From Butyrivibrio hungatei (lineage in GTDB: Bacteria > Bacillota > Clostridia > Lachnospirales > Lachnospiraceae), in the NCBI RefSeq assembly GCF_900101605.1, contig NZ_FMUR01000009.1, positions 1-64,000 on the forward strand: a stretch of 64,000 bases of DNA, read 5' to 3'. A program made the translations under genes and the position numbers. Below, piece after piece: positions 8,106 to 15,306 of this stretch (positions are counted from its first letter, which is position 1; each line of letters begins with the position of its first letter). The notes beneath the pieces were generated by a model. It made no database searches. It was not told the origin of the DNA and saw only the letters and a list, made by a program, of their open reading frames with translations.

Positions 8106-9506
8106 TTACTCTGCATGCCCTATCGCAAGATTATTGAGCCAGCGCTCTTTCTTTAACCAGAAATGGAAAATAGTTATCTTGATAAAATCAACAAGTTTTA
8201 CACATATAAAGAGCTCAATAGGGCCTATATCCGTGTATTTACCAAGGATAAGTATCATCGGAAGAAGTACGAACAAAGTTACAAGCGCATCTCCGTATGC
8301 TCCCATCTTTGTATCACCGCCGGATCTGGCAACTGCCTGCTGAGCATTGATGTACACCCATATTGGCATGAACACAGATAATACTATAACCATCCTTCTG
8401 CATATGTCTATAGCGCCGCCACTCAATCTTCCGTATACTACAGGCACGATAAGCGTAGTCACAAAACCGACAAGCGTCATTACACAGCCAAAAGCAAATG
8501 CTCCGGACAAGAGCCAGCTCTTTTGCTTACGTGCTTCTTCAAGTTTGCCTTCTCCAAGTGTCTTGCCCATAATCACGCTTGTAGCAGAATAAATTCCACC
8601 AAATGCAACAAAGAAGAGATTTGCGATGGCAAAACCTGCCGCCATTCCGGATACTACTTCCGCTCCGCCTCTGCTGTTAAAAATAGCGGTATTTACAGTC
8701 TCAGAAAGCACCCATGTCATCTCGCAGAAGAGCATGAGAGCTCCTTTTTTCAATATCTCGCCAAAGAGGCCGAAATTTACTTTAATTCCATTCTTTAATC
8801 CAACGGCAAAATCAGGCTTAACCTTGATATATATACCAACAAAGATAGCAAATTCAAGCGTTCTGGCTATAACAGTCGCAAAAGCCGCTCCTCTTACGCC
8901 AAGTGCGGGGAAACCAAAGTTTCCGTATATAAGAAGGTAATTAAAAGTAGTATTGGTCAGCGTAGCTATTATCGTTACGATAAGCGGTGCCTTTACCCTT
9001 CCCATATCTCTCAGAGAAGTCGCTATACATACAGAAAAAGTCATGGGAAGCCCCATCCAGAACATGATATTGATATATCTCACCGCCTCATCGAGGATAA
9101 ACGGCGCCTGGGTATTTCCTATGAGCATAAGCGACAAGACCTGCCTCGGGAATACTCTGCAAACCAGAAAATAAGGAATAAAAGCAGAAACTCCCATAAA
9201 CAGCTTAAATATAAACGCCTGCTGCATTCCTGCCTTGTCATTGGCGCCAAAGAACTGCGTGAGGAATATTCCTCCCGACATACAGATGGTATTAAGAAAT
9301 ACCATGAAAATAAAGAGTATCTGACCTGCAACATTAACTCCCGACATAGATACGTCGCCAAGTCCCGATACCATGAAATTATCTATAAGGGAGACCATGT
9401 TCTGAATAAGCTGCTGTAACATTATCGGCACAGCAATCTTAAGAGCATTTCTGTAAAAAGATCCGTCTCCGAATAGACTTCTTTTCTCCTTCAATAATTT
9501 GTTCAT
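8106..9506 (-). CDS. MATE-family efflux transporter
   Basis: A 466-residue integral membrane protein with about 12 hydrophobic helices and the two-fold MatE organisation. The N-terminal half begins NALKIAVPIMLQQLIQNMVS, typical of the DinF/NorM-like group, with the repeat-like FGEILKKGALMLFCEMTW opening the second half. MATE proteins export cationic or organic compounds using a Na+ or H+ gradient. The length is normal for the family and the frame is intact. It lies directly upstream of the ABC exporter gene, so the two may form an efflux operon. The substrate is unknown. Confidence 0.88.
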   Translation of the reverse strand: MNKLLKEKRSLFGDGSFYRNALKIAVPIMLQQLIQNMVSLIDNFMVSGLGDVSMSGVNVAGQILFIFMVFLNTICMSGGIFLTQFFGANDKAGMQQAFIFKLFMGVSAFIPYFLVCRVFPRQVLSLMLIGNTQAPFILDEAVRYINIMFWMGLPMTFSVCIATSLRDMGRVKAPLIVTIIATLTNTTFNYLLIYGNFGFPALGVRGAAFATVIARTLEFAIFVGIYIKVKPDFAVGLKNGIKVNFGLFGEILKKGALMLFCEMTWVLSETVNTAIFNSRGGAEVVSGMAAGFAIANLFFVAFGGIYSATSVIMGKTLGEGKLEEARKQKSWLLSGAFAFGCVMTLVGFVTTLIVPVVYGRLSGGAIDICRRMVIVLSVFMPIWVYINAQQAVARSGGDTKMGAYGDALVTLFVLLPMILILGKYTDIGPIELFICVKLVDFIKITIFHFWLKKERWLNNLAIGHAE

Positions 9507-9545
9507 AATAAATTAAACCTCATCCACTCAATAAGAACAAACAAA

Positions 9546-9595
9546 AGAGTTTTGGCAATCTATAATACAATTTTAGTGTATAAATCGCCAAAACT
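9546..9595. terminator. Bidirectional-type hairpin after glmS
   Basis: An 18-base stem (9546-9563 with 9578-9595, two mismatches) has flanking A/T runs on both sides (TTTTG on the minus strand). It lies between the 3' end of glmS and the MATE gene. The stem core TATAAATCGCCAAA is shared with the terminator at 4477-4532. Confidence 0.65.
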
Positions 9596-9626
9596 CTATA
9601 ATTTAAAACAACATGTTATACGTCAA

Positions 9627-11450
9627 TTACTCAACCGTAACAACCTTTGCAAGGTTCCTTGGCTTATCAACATCGAATCCCTTGGTATAAGATGTGTAAT
9701 AAGCTATAAGCTGCATAACAACAGCTGCAGGGAACGGCATGAACATATCATCCATCTCGGGAAGGATGAATGTATCATCCTCAGGGATATTCATATCCTT
9801 ATAAAGAGATTCTCTTGTGATAAGTATCATGCTTGCGCCACGAGACTGAACCTCTCTGATATTGGAATATTCCTTTGATGCAAGTGCACTCTGAGTAACA
9901 AGCGCCACTACAGGTATTCCGTCCGTAATAAGAGCAATTGTTCCGTGTTTAAGCTCACCGGATGCATATGCTTCCGAATGAACATATGATATTTCTTTAA
10001 GTTTCAGCGAACCTTCAAGAAGAAGTGAGTAATCAAGTCCTCTACCGATCATGAATGCATTCTCCGAAAGGAGGAACTTACTTGTCATCTTCTTTACAAA
10101 TTCTTTTTTCTCTAAAATCTGTCCGATAACTTCAGGTACTCTCTGAAGTTCATTCAAAAACTTGCTGCTTTCTTCCTCAGAAACAAGTCCGTTAAGTCTT
10201 GCCGCATGGATTGCAAGAAGATAGAAAACAGTTAACTGGCTTGTATAAGCCTTAGTACTTGCAACAGCAATCTCAGGGCCTGCATGTGTATAGATGCAAT
10301 AATCACTGATATCTGAAATTGTTGAGCCCTTTACATTAACTATAGAAAGAACCTTTGCACCCTTCTTCTTGGCATACTTAATAGCCTCGATCGTATCTAC
10401 AGTCTCACCTGACTGTGATACTGCAATTACAAGTGTTCCGGGCTTGATAACAGGATTGGTATATGTAAACTCTGAAGCCACTGCTACATCAGTGTGGATA
10501 TTGGCAAGTGTATGGAAAAGCTGCTGGCCTATAAGTCCCGCATGCATAGCTGTTCCACATGCGATAACCACAATATTCTGATTCTCTCTGAAGAAAGAAT
10601 TGGGAATTCCCTCTGCTTCGAATGATGTTTTTCCATCGACAATGTGAGGTGCGACTGTATCCTTTATGGCATCGGGCTGTTCATGGATTTCTTTTTCCAT
10701 ATAGAAAGCATAGCCACCCTTACCGCCGCGACTTGTATCCCAGTCGATAGTCATGAGCTGAAGAGGAATCTCATGTTTCTTCTCATCATGAACAACAATT
10801 CCCTTAGATGAAAGGCATGCAACCTGATACTCCGGAAGGAATGCATATTCCTTTGCATGCACACCAAGAGCTGCGACATCAGAAGCAAGCATTGCACCAT
10901 GCTCAGTCATCGCAACAACTATAGGGCTTACGTTTCTTACCGCATATATCTTTCCCGGCTGATCCGCAAAAATTACAGCGAAAGCAAATGTTCCTTTAAG
11001 TAATGAAATAAGCTCTCTTAATGCCTTTTCAGGATCACCGTCATACAGCTGGTTCAAAACCGCAGCAGCAACTTCGGTATCTGTCTCTGAGATAAGCTTA
11101 TCTTTAAGATCATATTCTTTTACAAGTTCCTTATAATTCTCGATAATTCCGTTATGTACAAGTGTTACTCTTCCATTCTGATGAGGATGGGCATTCTCAT
11201 CACTTACGCCGCCGTGTGTAGCCCAACGTGTATGTCCTATTCCTGCGCACGCCTCATCTGTAAGACCTGCACATACCTCTCTTAACCTAGAAACTCTTCC
11301 TGCGACCTTATTTACTACAGGTTCGTTTGCTCCATCAGGGAAAAGAGCTATTCCGGCACTGTCATATCCTCTATACTCCAAAAGCTCAAGCGAATCCAAT
11401 AAAATGTCTTTTGTGCTCTTCTTTCCGATGTATCCAATAATTCCGCACAT
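9627..11450 (-). CDS. glmS: Glutamine-fructose-6-phosphate aminotransferase
   Basis: Makes glucosamine-6-phosphate from fructose-6-phosphate and glutamine, the first step of UDP-GlcNAc and peptidoglycan synthesis. The N-terminal class II glutaminase domain starts MCGIIGYIGKK, where Cys becomes the N-terminal nucleophile once Met is removed. Two SIS sugar-isomerase domains follow, and the C-terminus GFDVDKPRNLAKVVTVE is the family's usual end. I place the start at 11450, not at the in-frame codon at 11465, because Cys must be residue 2 and GGAG sits 5 nt upstream of it. Length is then 607 residues. The 5' leader is ~100 nt, too short for a glmS ribozyme. Confidence 0.96.
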   Translation of the reverse strand: MCGIIGYIGKKSTKDILLDSLELLEYRGYDSAGIALFPDGANEPVVNKVAGRVSRLREVCAGLTDEACAGIGHTRWATHGGVSDENAHPHQNGRVTLVHNGIIENYKELVKEYDLKDKLISETDTEVAAAVLNQLYDGDPEKALRELISLLKGTFAFAVIFADQPGKIYAVRNVSPIVVAMTEHGAMLASDVAALGVHAKEYAFLPEYQVACLSSKGIVVHDEKKHEIPLQLMTIDWDTSRGGKGGYAFYMEKEIHEQPDAIKDTVAPHIVDGKTSFEAEGIPNSFFRENQNIVVIACGTAMHAGLIGQQLFHTLANIHTDVAVASEFTYTNPVIKPGTLVIAVSQSGETVDTIEAIKYAKKKGAKVLSIVNVKGSTISDISDYCIYTHAGPEIAVASTKAYTSQLTVFYLLAIHAARLNGLVSEEESSKFLNELQRVPEVIGQILEKKEFVKKMTSKFLLSENAFMIGRGLDYSLLLEGSLKLKEISYVHSEAYASGELKHGTIALITDGIPVVALVTQSALASKEYSNIREVQSRGASMILITRESLYKDMNIPEDDTFILPEMDDMFMPFPAAVVMQLIAYYTSYTKGFDVDKPRNLAKVVTVE

Positions 11451-11495
11451 AACCTCTCCAATCAACTTTTCATCTATTTCTAATATTAACTAATT

Positions 11496-11513
11496 AATAG
11501 GAACATTCCTATT
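11496..11513. promoter_or_regulatory. Palindrome in the glmS 5' leader
   Basis: AATAGGAACATTCCTATT is an 8-bp perfect inverted repeat around a 2-base centre, located ~45 bp upstream of the glmS start and downstream of its promoter. It could be a repressor operator or a small RNA hairpin. A second, weaker inverted pair (AAGCG...CGCTT type, 11521-11540) lies next to it. No regulator is identified. Confidence 0.4.
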
Positions 11514-11557
11514 TAAACTGAAGCGCTTAAACCAAGCGTTAGTACAATCAATGCTAT

Positions 11558-11586
11558 ATTATAAGAGTTTGTAGCTTTTTAGTCAA
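11558..11586 (-). promoter_or_regulatory. glmS promoter
   Basis: On the minus strand TTGACT (11581-11586), a 17-bp spacer and TATAAT (11558-11563) form a near-consensus vegetative promoter. Its -35 hexamer is only 2 bp from the -35 of the divergent promoter at 11589-11617. Confidence 0.75.
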
Positions 11587-11588
11587 AT

Positions 11589-11617
11589 TTGACATCTTAT
11601 TGAACCTCATGTAAAAT
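11589..11617 (+). promoter_or_regulatory. Promoter of the SH3b-SGNH protein gene
   Basis: TTGACA (11589-11594), a 17-bp spacer and TAAAAT (11612-11617). The predicted transcription start is near 11624, which leaves the ATG at 11629 with no room for a ribosome binding site and supports the start at 11644. Confidence 0.75.
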
Positions 11618-11643
11618 TTCATAGAATTATGAGTGGTGAAGAT

Positions 11644-12594
11644 ATGAAATTAAAAGATCTAAAAAACAAAAACTTAATATTGGTATCAGGTGCACTTTTA
11701 GTCACCTCATTGGCTGTATGTGGTGCAGCATTTGCAACGGACGAGATTAAAGTCTCTGCAACCGAAGCAGTTATCGCTTCAACTGAAGGCGTTCCGGTTC
11801 AGCCCGAAATTGCTTCCACCGAAGGAAGTTCAGTCATAGCAGAAGAAAGTTCAGCTTCAGCATCTTCCTCCGCAGAACCTATTGACCCAAATGTAGTTAT
11901 TCATTATGAAGTTCCTGCGAGCATGTTCGCATCAGCTACCGTTAATGTAAGGAACGGAGCAGGAATCCAGTGTGAAAAGATCGGTAAGCTCTCATGGGGC
12001 GCACAGGTCACAGTAACAGGCGAAACAGGCAGCGGTTGGTATGAGATAGCATACAAAGACGGAATAGGCTATGTCAGCAAGGACTATGTATCTACCGGTA
12101 TCCCCGGCGTGCCTTTTCTTTTTGTAGGAGACTCAAGAACAGTTCAGCTGAAAACTGCTGTCGGTTCAACCGATAAAGCTTATGTTGCCAAAGTCGGAGA
12201 AGGTTACAGCTGGTTCAAGAATACAGCTCTTCCTCAGATTCCCAATTATGCAGGCAACGGAACAACAATGATCATCAACTTTGGTGTAAACGATCTTGCA
12301 AACGCTTCCAAGTATATCAAACTTGTAAACAGCAACATCGATGCTTGGACAGAGGCAGGAATCAAGGTATACTACGCTGCAGTTACTCCCGTAAAGAACT
12401 GCAAGACAGTTTCCAATGACCAGATAGAAAGATTTAATGCGAAGCTCAAATCACAGCTTGATCCCAGAGTAACTTGGATAGACGGTTACTCATACCTCAA
12501 GCAGAACGGTTTCTCAACCGGTGACGGGCTTCATTACAACAACTCAACATACAAGAGTCTTTACTCTTACTATATGTCAGTAATTGACGCTTAA
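11644..12594 (+). CDS. Secreted SH3b-domain SGNH/GDSL hydrolase
   Basis: A 316-residue secreted or wall-associated protein. It has an N-terminal signal or anchor helix (NLILVSGALLVTSLAVCGAAFA), a Ser/Ala/Glu-rich linker, and a bacterial SH3 domain (about residues 95-145: ATVNVRNGAG...GWYEIAYKDGIGYV), which usually binds peptidoglycan. A C-terminal SGNH hydrolase-like domain follows, with nucleophile block FVGDSRT, block III GVND and the Asp/His pair in GDGLHYN. It probably removes acetyl groups from, or otherwise esterolytically modifies, a cell-wall polymer. The start at 11644 has GGTGAAG upstream. The gene diverges from glmS and is followed by a terminator. The substrate is inference. Confidence 0.82.
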   Translation: MKLKDLKNKNLILVSGALLVTSLAVCGAAFATDEIKVSATEAVIASTEGVPVQPEIASTEGSSVIAEESSASASSSAEPIDPNVVIHYEVPASMFASATVNVRNGAGIQCEKIGKLSWGAQVTVTGETGSGWYEIAYKDGIGYVSKDYVSTGIPGVPFLFVGDSRTVQLKTAVGSTDKAYVAKVGEGYSWFKNTALPQIPNYAGNGTTMIINFGVNDLANASKYIKLVNSNIDAWTEAGIKVYYAAVTPVKNCKTVSNDQIERFNAKLKSQLDPRVTWIDGYSYLKQNGFSTGDGLHYNNSTYKSLYSYYMSVIDA

Positions 12595-12600
12595 TTTTAA

Positions 12601-12633
12601 GGCTGTCGCACTTTTGTGTGGCAGCCCTTTTTG
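12601..12633 (+). terminator. Rho-independent terminator
   Basis: A GGCTGTCGCAC / GTGGCAGCC stem (12601-12627) is followed by CTTTTT, 6 bp after the SGNH gene stop. Confidence 0.85.
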
Positions 12634-12663
12634 TCCCCAATTAACGCCAGCCCCAATGGCATC

Positions 12664-12934
12664 AGGTCTGAAATTGTAGCTGTTTGTTTTCACAGTAAGG
12701 GTATAAGGCGAATTTTCTTGTTGTTACATATGTTGATATTCAAGGCATAAAAAGACTTAAGCTTTCATTCTTCGCTCCAAAACTCGCCCATAAATGGGCT
12801 CAAACAATTGGAGCGAGAACAGAATGAAATCTTAAGTCTTTTTATTGCTCTTGAATATTGCAACATCTGTAAATACAGCAAAAATCCGCCTTATACCCTT
12901 ACTGTGAAGCCAAAAGTTATCGACTTTCAGACCT
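12664..12934. repeat. Long imperfect inverted repeat (~270 bp palindrome)
   Basis: The left arm (12664-12778) and right arm (12810-12934) are imperfect reverse complements over ~115-125 bp, about three-quarters identical. There are perfect blocks such as ATAAAAAGACTTAAG and a ~22-bp block containing CACAGTAAGGGTATAAGG. The centre holds a small hairpin (GCCCA TAAA TGGGC). Weaker similarity continues outward to about 12650 and 12950. It holds no credible gene. It lies between the convergent SGNH gene and tRNA-Thr. It could be a MITE-like element or a transcribed long hairpin. Confidence 0.85.
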
Positions 12935-12977
12935 AATTCCCTTGGGGGCCGGGCTGTCTATGAATGAATCTACTCAA

Positions 12978-13002
12978 ACAAAAAAGCCGCCAAAAGCGAC
13001 TT
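12978..13002 (-). terminator. tRNA-Thr terminator
   Basis: On the minus strand AGTCGC-TTTT-GGCGGCT forms a 6-bp stem followed by six T, just after the 3' end of the tRNA. Confidence 0.75.
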
Positions 13003-13008
13003 TCTCTA

Positions 13009-13081
13009 AGCTGCTGACGGGAATCGAACCCGTGACCTCCGCACTACCAATGCGACGCACTACCGACTGTGCTACAACAGC
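13009..13081 (-). tRNA. tRNA-Thr (anticodon GGT)
   Basis: A full cloverleaf can be drawn: acceptor GCTGTTG/CAGCAGC, D-stem GCAC/GTGC, anticodon stem TCGCA/TGCGG with loop TTGGTAG (anticodon GGT), and T-stem ACGGG/CCCGT with loop TTCGATT. Discriminator U; the CCA is not encoded. Length is 73 nt. Confidence 0.95.
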
Positions 13082-13104
13082 GCATGCCCTAAAGCACGAT
13101 GTTT

Positions 13105-13133
13105 ATTATAACAATCCTAAATAACGGTGTCAA
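13105..13133 (-). promoter_or_regulatory. tRNA-Thr promoter
   Basis: Perfect consensus on the minus strand: TTGACA (13128-13133), 17-bp spacer, TATAAT (13105-13110), 23 bp upstream of the tRNA. Confidence 0.85.
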
Positions 13134-13139
13134 TCAGAA

Positions 13140-13500
13140 TATAGTGAAAGAGCATATCTCCTGCTCATGCATGAAATATCTCGAAGATAGGCAGTACATT
13201 TATCTTGCACACATCTGCTCTTTTACATTTCATCTTAATTATGAGCAGTGTGATTTTCCTACCCGTATCTGCTCATATTTATACTTTTCTCATTATAGTC
13301 AGTAAGAAAACCATTGATTCCTCTTATTTTTCTCTACACTTCTTCCAAATCAACTGACCATATACTGCTTTTTTAGTTTTAGTCAGTGCACTCTTCCTTC
13401 TGACATATGCCCATATTACTATATCTTACAATATAGTCAGTAAAAATAGCTTTTTGACATCTGCTCTTTTCTTTATTCCCGAAGATATGAGCAGAAAAAA
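13140..13500. repeat. Gene-free spacer with dispersed GAGCAG and AGTCAGT motifs
   Basis: No credible coding frame. Two short motifs recur. ACATCTGCTCTTTT occurs at 13211-13224 and 13468-13481, with further TGCTC/GAGCA copies near 13163, 13243, 13271 and 13490. TATAGTCAGTAA occurs at 13294-13305 and 13432-13443, with variants near 13353, 13380 and 13400. Several copies face each other and could pair (for example TATGAGCAG with CTGCTCATA, 13240-13277). The region may be a decayed repeat cluster or a regulatory array. Confidence 0.5.
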
Positions 13501-13540
13501 CAGCGTTTCGCATTTTTCAATCGCAGCAACAATGGCCTGA

Positions 13541-13582
13541 GAATACTGCCTGTTTCACCATATGGTGCTACCTGCAGTATTC
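13541..13582. repeat. Nested inverted repeat at the DUF4364 gene end
   Basis: GAATACTGC (13541-13549) pairs with GCAGTATTC (13574-13582) around an inner 12-bp perfect palindrome CACCATATGGTG (13556-13567). The outer arm touches the stop codon of the gene at 13581. No T run follows, so it is not a standard terminator. Confidence 0.7.
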
Positions 13583-14099
13583 ACATCATCAGTTCTTCGA
13601 TGAGGTAGTGGTAAATCTCTTCGTTCTTTTTTTGCCACTTGTCGCAAATCGACTGTGCAATCTCTTCGGTGGGAACGGGAATTGAGATATTAAGGATACA
13701 CTTTCCGTTCTCCATTGCCACAAGCTGAGCAGTGTACTCATTGTCACCTGTTTTTCTGTAGTCGCTAAGTATAGAGGCTTCATTTCTGAGCTTCAGACTG
13801 TTGGCCGTAAGGAATTCATCGGCCTGCTGCCTGATAGACGGATTAATTCTATCACCAAAAAACTTGAGCGTCTCTTCACCTTCGGCAGTTATCTCAAGAA
13901 ACGTCCTGTTGGCCATAGTCTTTTCTACAACAAGCTCCGATGAAACAAGCTCAGCAAACACTTCCTGAAGCGTCAGAAAAGTCGTATATTCTTTTTCCAA
14001 TATAAAGTCGTAAATCTGTGACTTGCTAAGTGGCACTTCGCAGCGCTTTAGCATATACAGAACAATCATTTTATATAAAGTAAGATACCGTGAGCTCAC
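13581..14099 (-). CDS. DUF4364-family winged-helix protein
   Basis: A 172-residue protein matching the DUF4364 family as I know it from Clostridia. The N-terminal winged-helix-like part (about 1-75) reads YLTLYKMIVLYMLKRCEVPLSKSQIYDFIL, and a C-terminal alpha/beta domain includes ENGKCILNISIPVPTEEIA. The family is thought to be DNA-binding or regulatory but has no established target. The start is GTG at 14099 with GGAGG 7 nt upstream. The malic enzyme gene lies 36 bp upstream on the same strand, so the two may be co-transcribed. Confidence 0.8.
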   Translation of the reverse strand: MSSRYLTLYKMIVLYMLKRCEVPLSKSQIYDFILEKEYTTFLTLQEVFAELVSSELVVEKTMANRTFLEITAEGEETLKFFGDRINPSIRQQADEFLTANSLKLRNEASILSDYRKTGDNEYTAQLVAMENGKCILNISIPVPTEEIAQSICDKWQKKNEEIYHYLIEELMM

Positions 14100-14135
14100 A
14101 GTGATGCCTCCATCTTAAATACTATAGTACATTTA

Positions 14136-15284
14136 TCAAATGTGAGCTTTTACAGCTGCTGAAATAACATCTGCTACTCTCTCATCAAAAGCTGCAGGAA
14201 GGATATTCTCATCATTAAGTTCATCATCGGGGATAAGTCCTGCAAGTGCATTTGCTGCCGCAAGCTTCATATCCTCTGTTATCTGCTTTGCTCTTCCTTC
14301 AAGCGCACCGCGGAAGATTCCTGGGAAAACAAGAACGTTGTTTACCTGGTTGGGGAAATCACTTCTTCCCGTTCCGATAACCCTTACACCTGCTTCCTTT
14401 GCAACATCGGGCATGATCTCGGGAACAGGATTTGCCATAGCAAACATGATCGCATCCTTGTTCATTCCCTGAGCCATCTCTTTTGTCACGATTCCGGGAG
14501 CCGAAACTCCTACAAATACGTCTGCGCCCTTAAGAGCATCGGCAAGTGTACCGTTCTCCTGATCGGGATTTGTCACATCCATCATCTTCTCCTGCATCCA
14601 GTTAAGATCGGGTGATGTCTTACTGAGAATTCCTGATTTATCGCACATGATAACTTTCTTAAATCCATAGCGAAGAAGGAGCTTTGTGATAGCTATTCCG
14701 GCACTTCCCGCACCGTTTACAACCACCTTGCAATCTTCCTTTTTCTTTCCTACAACCTTAAGTCCGTTGATCACACCTGCAAGAACAACAATGGCAGTTC
14801 CGTGCTGGTCGTCGTGGAATACGGGAATATCAAGGATCTCTTTTAATCTCTCTTCTATTTCAAAGCATCTCGGAGCAGAAATATCCTCAAGGTTGATTCC
14901 GCCAAATCCGGGTGCAAGATATGTTACAGCCTTTATGATTTCCTCTGTATCCTGAGTGTCAAGACAGATAGGCACTGCATTTACGCCACCGAATTCTTTG
15001 AAAAGAACTGCCTTTCCCTCCATAACAGGCATTGCTGCGTAGGGTCCGATGTTTCCAAGACCAAGAACCGCGCTACCGTCAGAAACAACAGCGATGGTAT
15101 TTGACTTTATCGTGTATTTATAAGCAAGTTCTTTGTCTTCAGCAATAAGCTTACATGGTTCTGCAACTCCGGGGGTATATGCGATTGCAAGGTCCTCTTT
15201 TGATTTCACCTCAGCTTTTGAAAGTGTCTCAAGCTTTCCCTGCCATTCCTCGTGCATTTTAAGTGCTTTCTCAGCGTTAGTCAT
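14136..15284 (-). CDS. NAD(P)-dependent malic enzyme (decarboxylating)
   Basis: Converts malate to pyruvate and CO2 with reduction of NAD(P). The short prokaryotic form is seen: an N-terminal malic domain with VYTPGVAEPC-like block (AIAYTPGVAEPCKLIA), then VSDGSAVLGLGNIGPYAAMPVMEGKA, and a Rossmann domain with GAGSAGIAI. The motif FHDDQHGTAIVVLAG holds the metal-binding and substrate Asp residues. I choose the start at 15284 (MTNAEKALKMHEEW): it has GGAG 10 nt upstream, whereas the in-frame codon at 15323 would overlap the upstream gene and lacks a site. Length is 382 residues, normal for the family. Confidence 0.93.
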   Translation of the reverse strand: MTNAEKALKMHEEWQGKLETLSKAEVKSKEDLAIAYTPGVAEPCKLIAEDKELAYKYTIKSNTIAVVSDGSAVLGLGNIGPYAAMPVMEGKAVLFKEFGGVNAVPICLDTQDTEEIIKAVTYLAPGFGGINLEDISAPRCFEIEERLKEILDIPVFHDDQHGTAIVVLAGVINGLKVVGKKKEDCKVVVNGAGSAGIAITKLLLRYGFKKVIMCDKSGILSKTSPDLNWMQEKMMDVTNPDQENGTLADALKGADVFVGVSAPGIVTKEMAQGMNKDAIMFAMANPVPEIMPDVAKEAGVRVIGTGRSDFPNQVNNVLVFPGIFRGALEGRAKQITEDMKLAAANALAGLIPDDELNDENILPAAFDERVADVISAAVKAHI

Positions 15285-15306
15285 AATAGTACTACTCCTC
15301 TCATTG

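Noticed and set aside
9627-11465. Longer glmS start at 11465
   Set aside because: The catalytic Cys must be residue 2, and the ribosome binding site is placed for the ATG at 11450.
11465-11560. glmS ribozyme in the glmS leader
   Set aside because: The interval between the predicted start of transcription and the gene is ~100 nt and lacks the conserved core sequence of the ribozyme.
13099-13305. 68-codon plus-strand frame after tRNA-Thr
   Set aside because: It starts within the tRNA promoter, has no SD and reads through the repeat-rich spacer.
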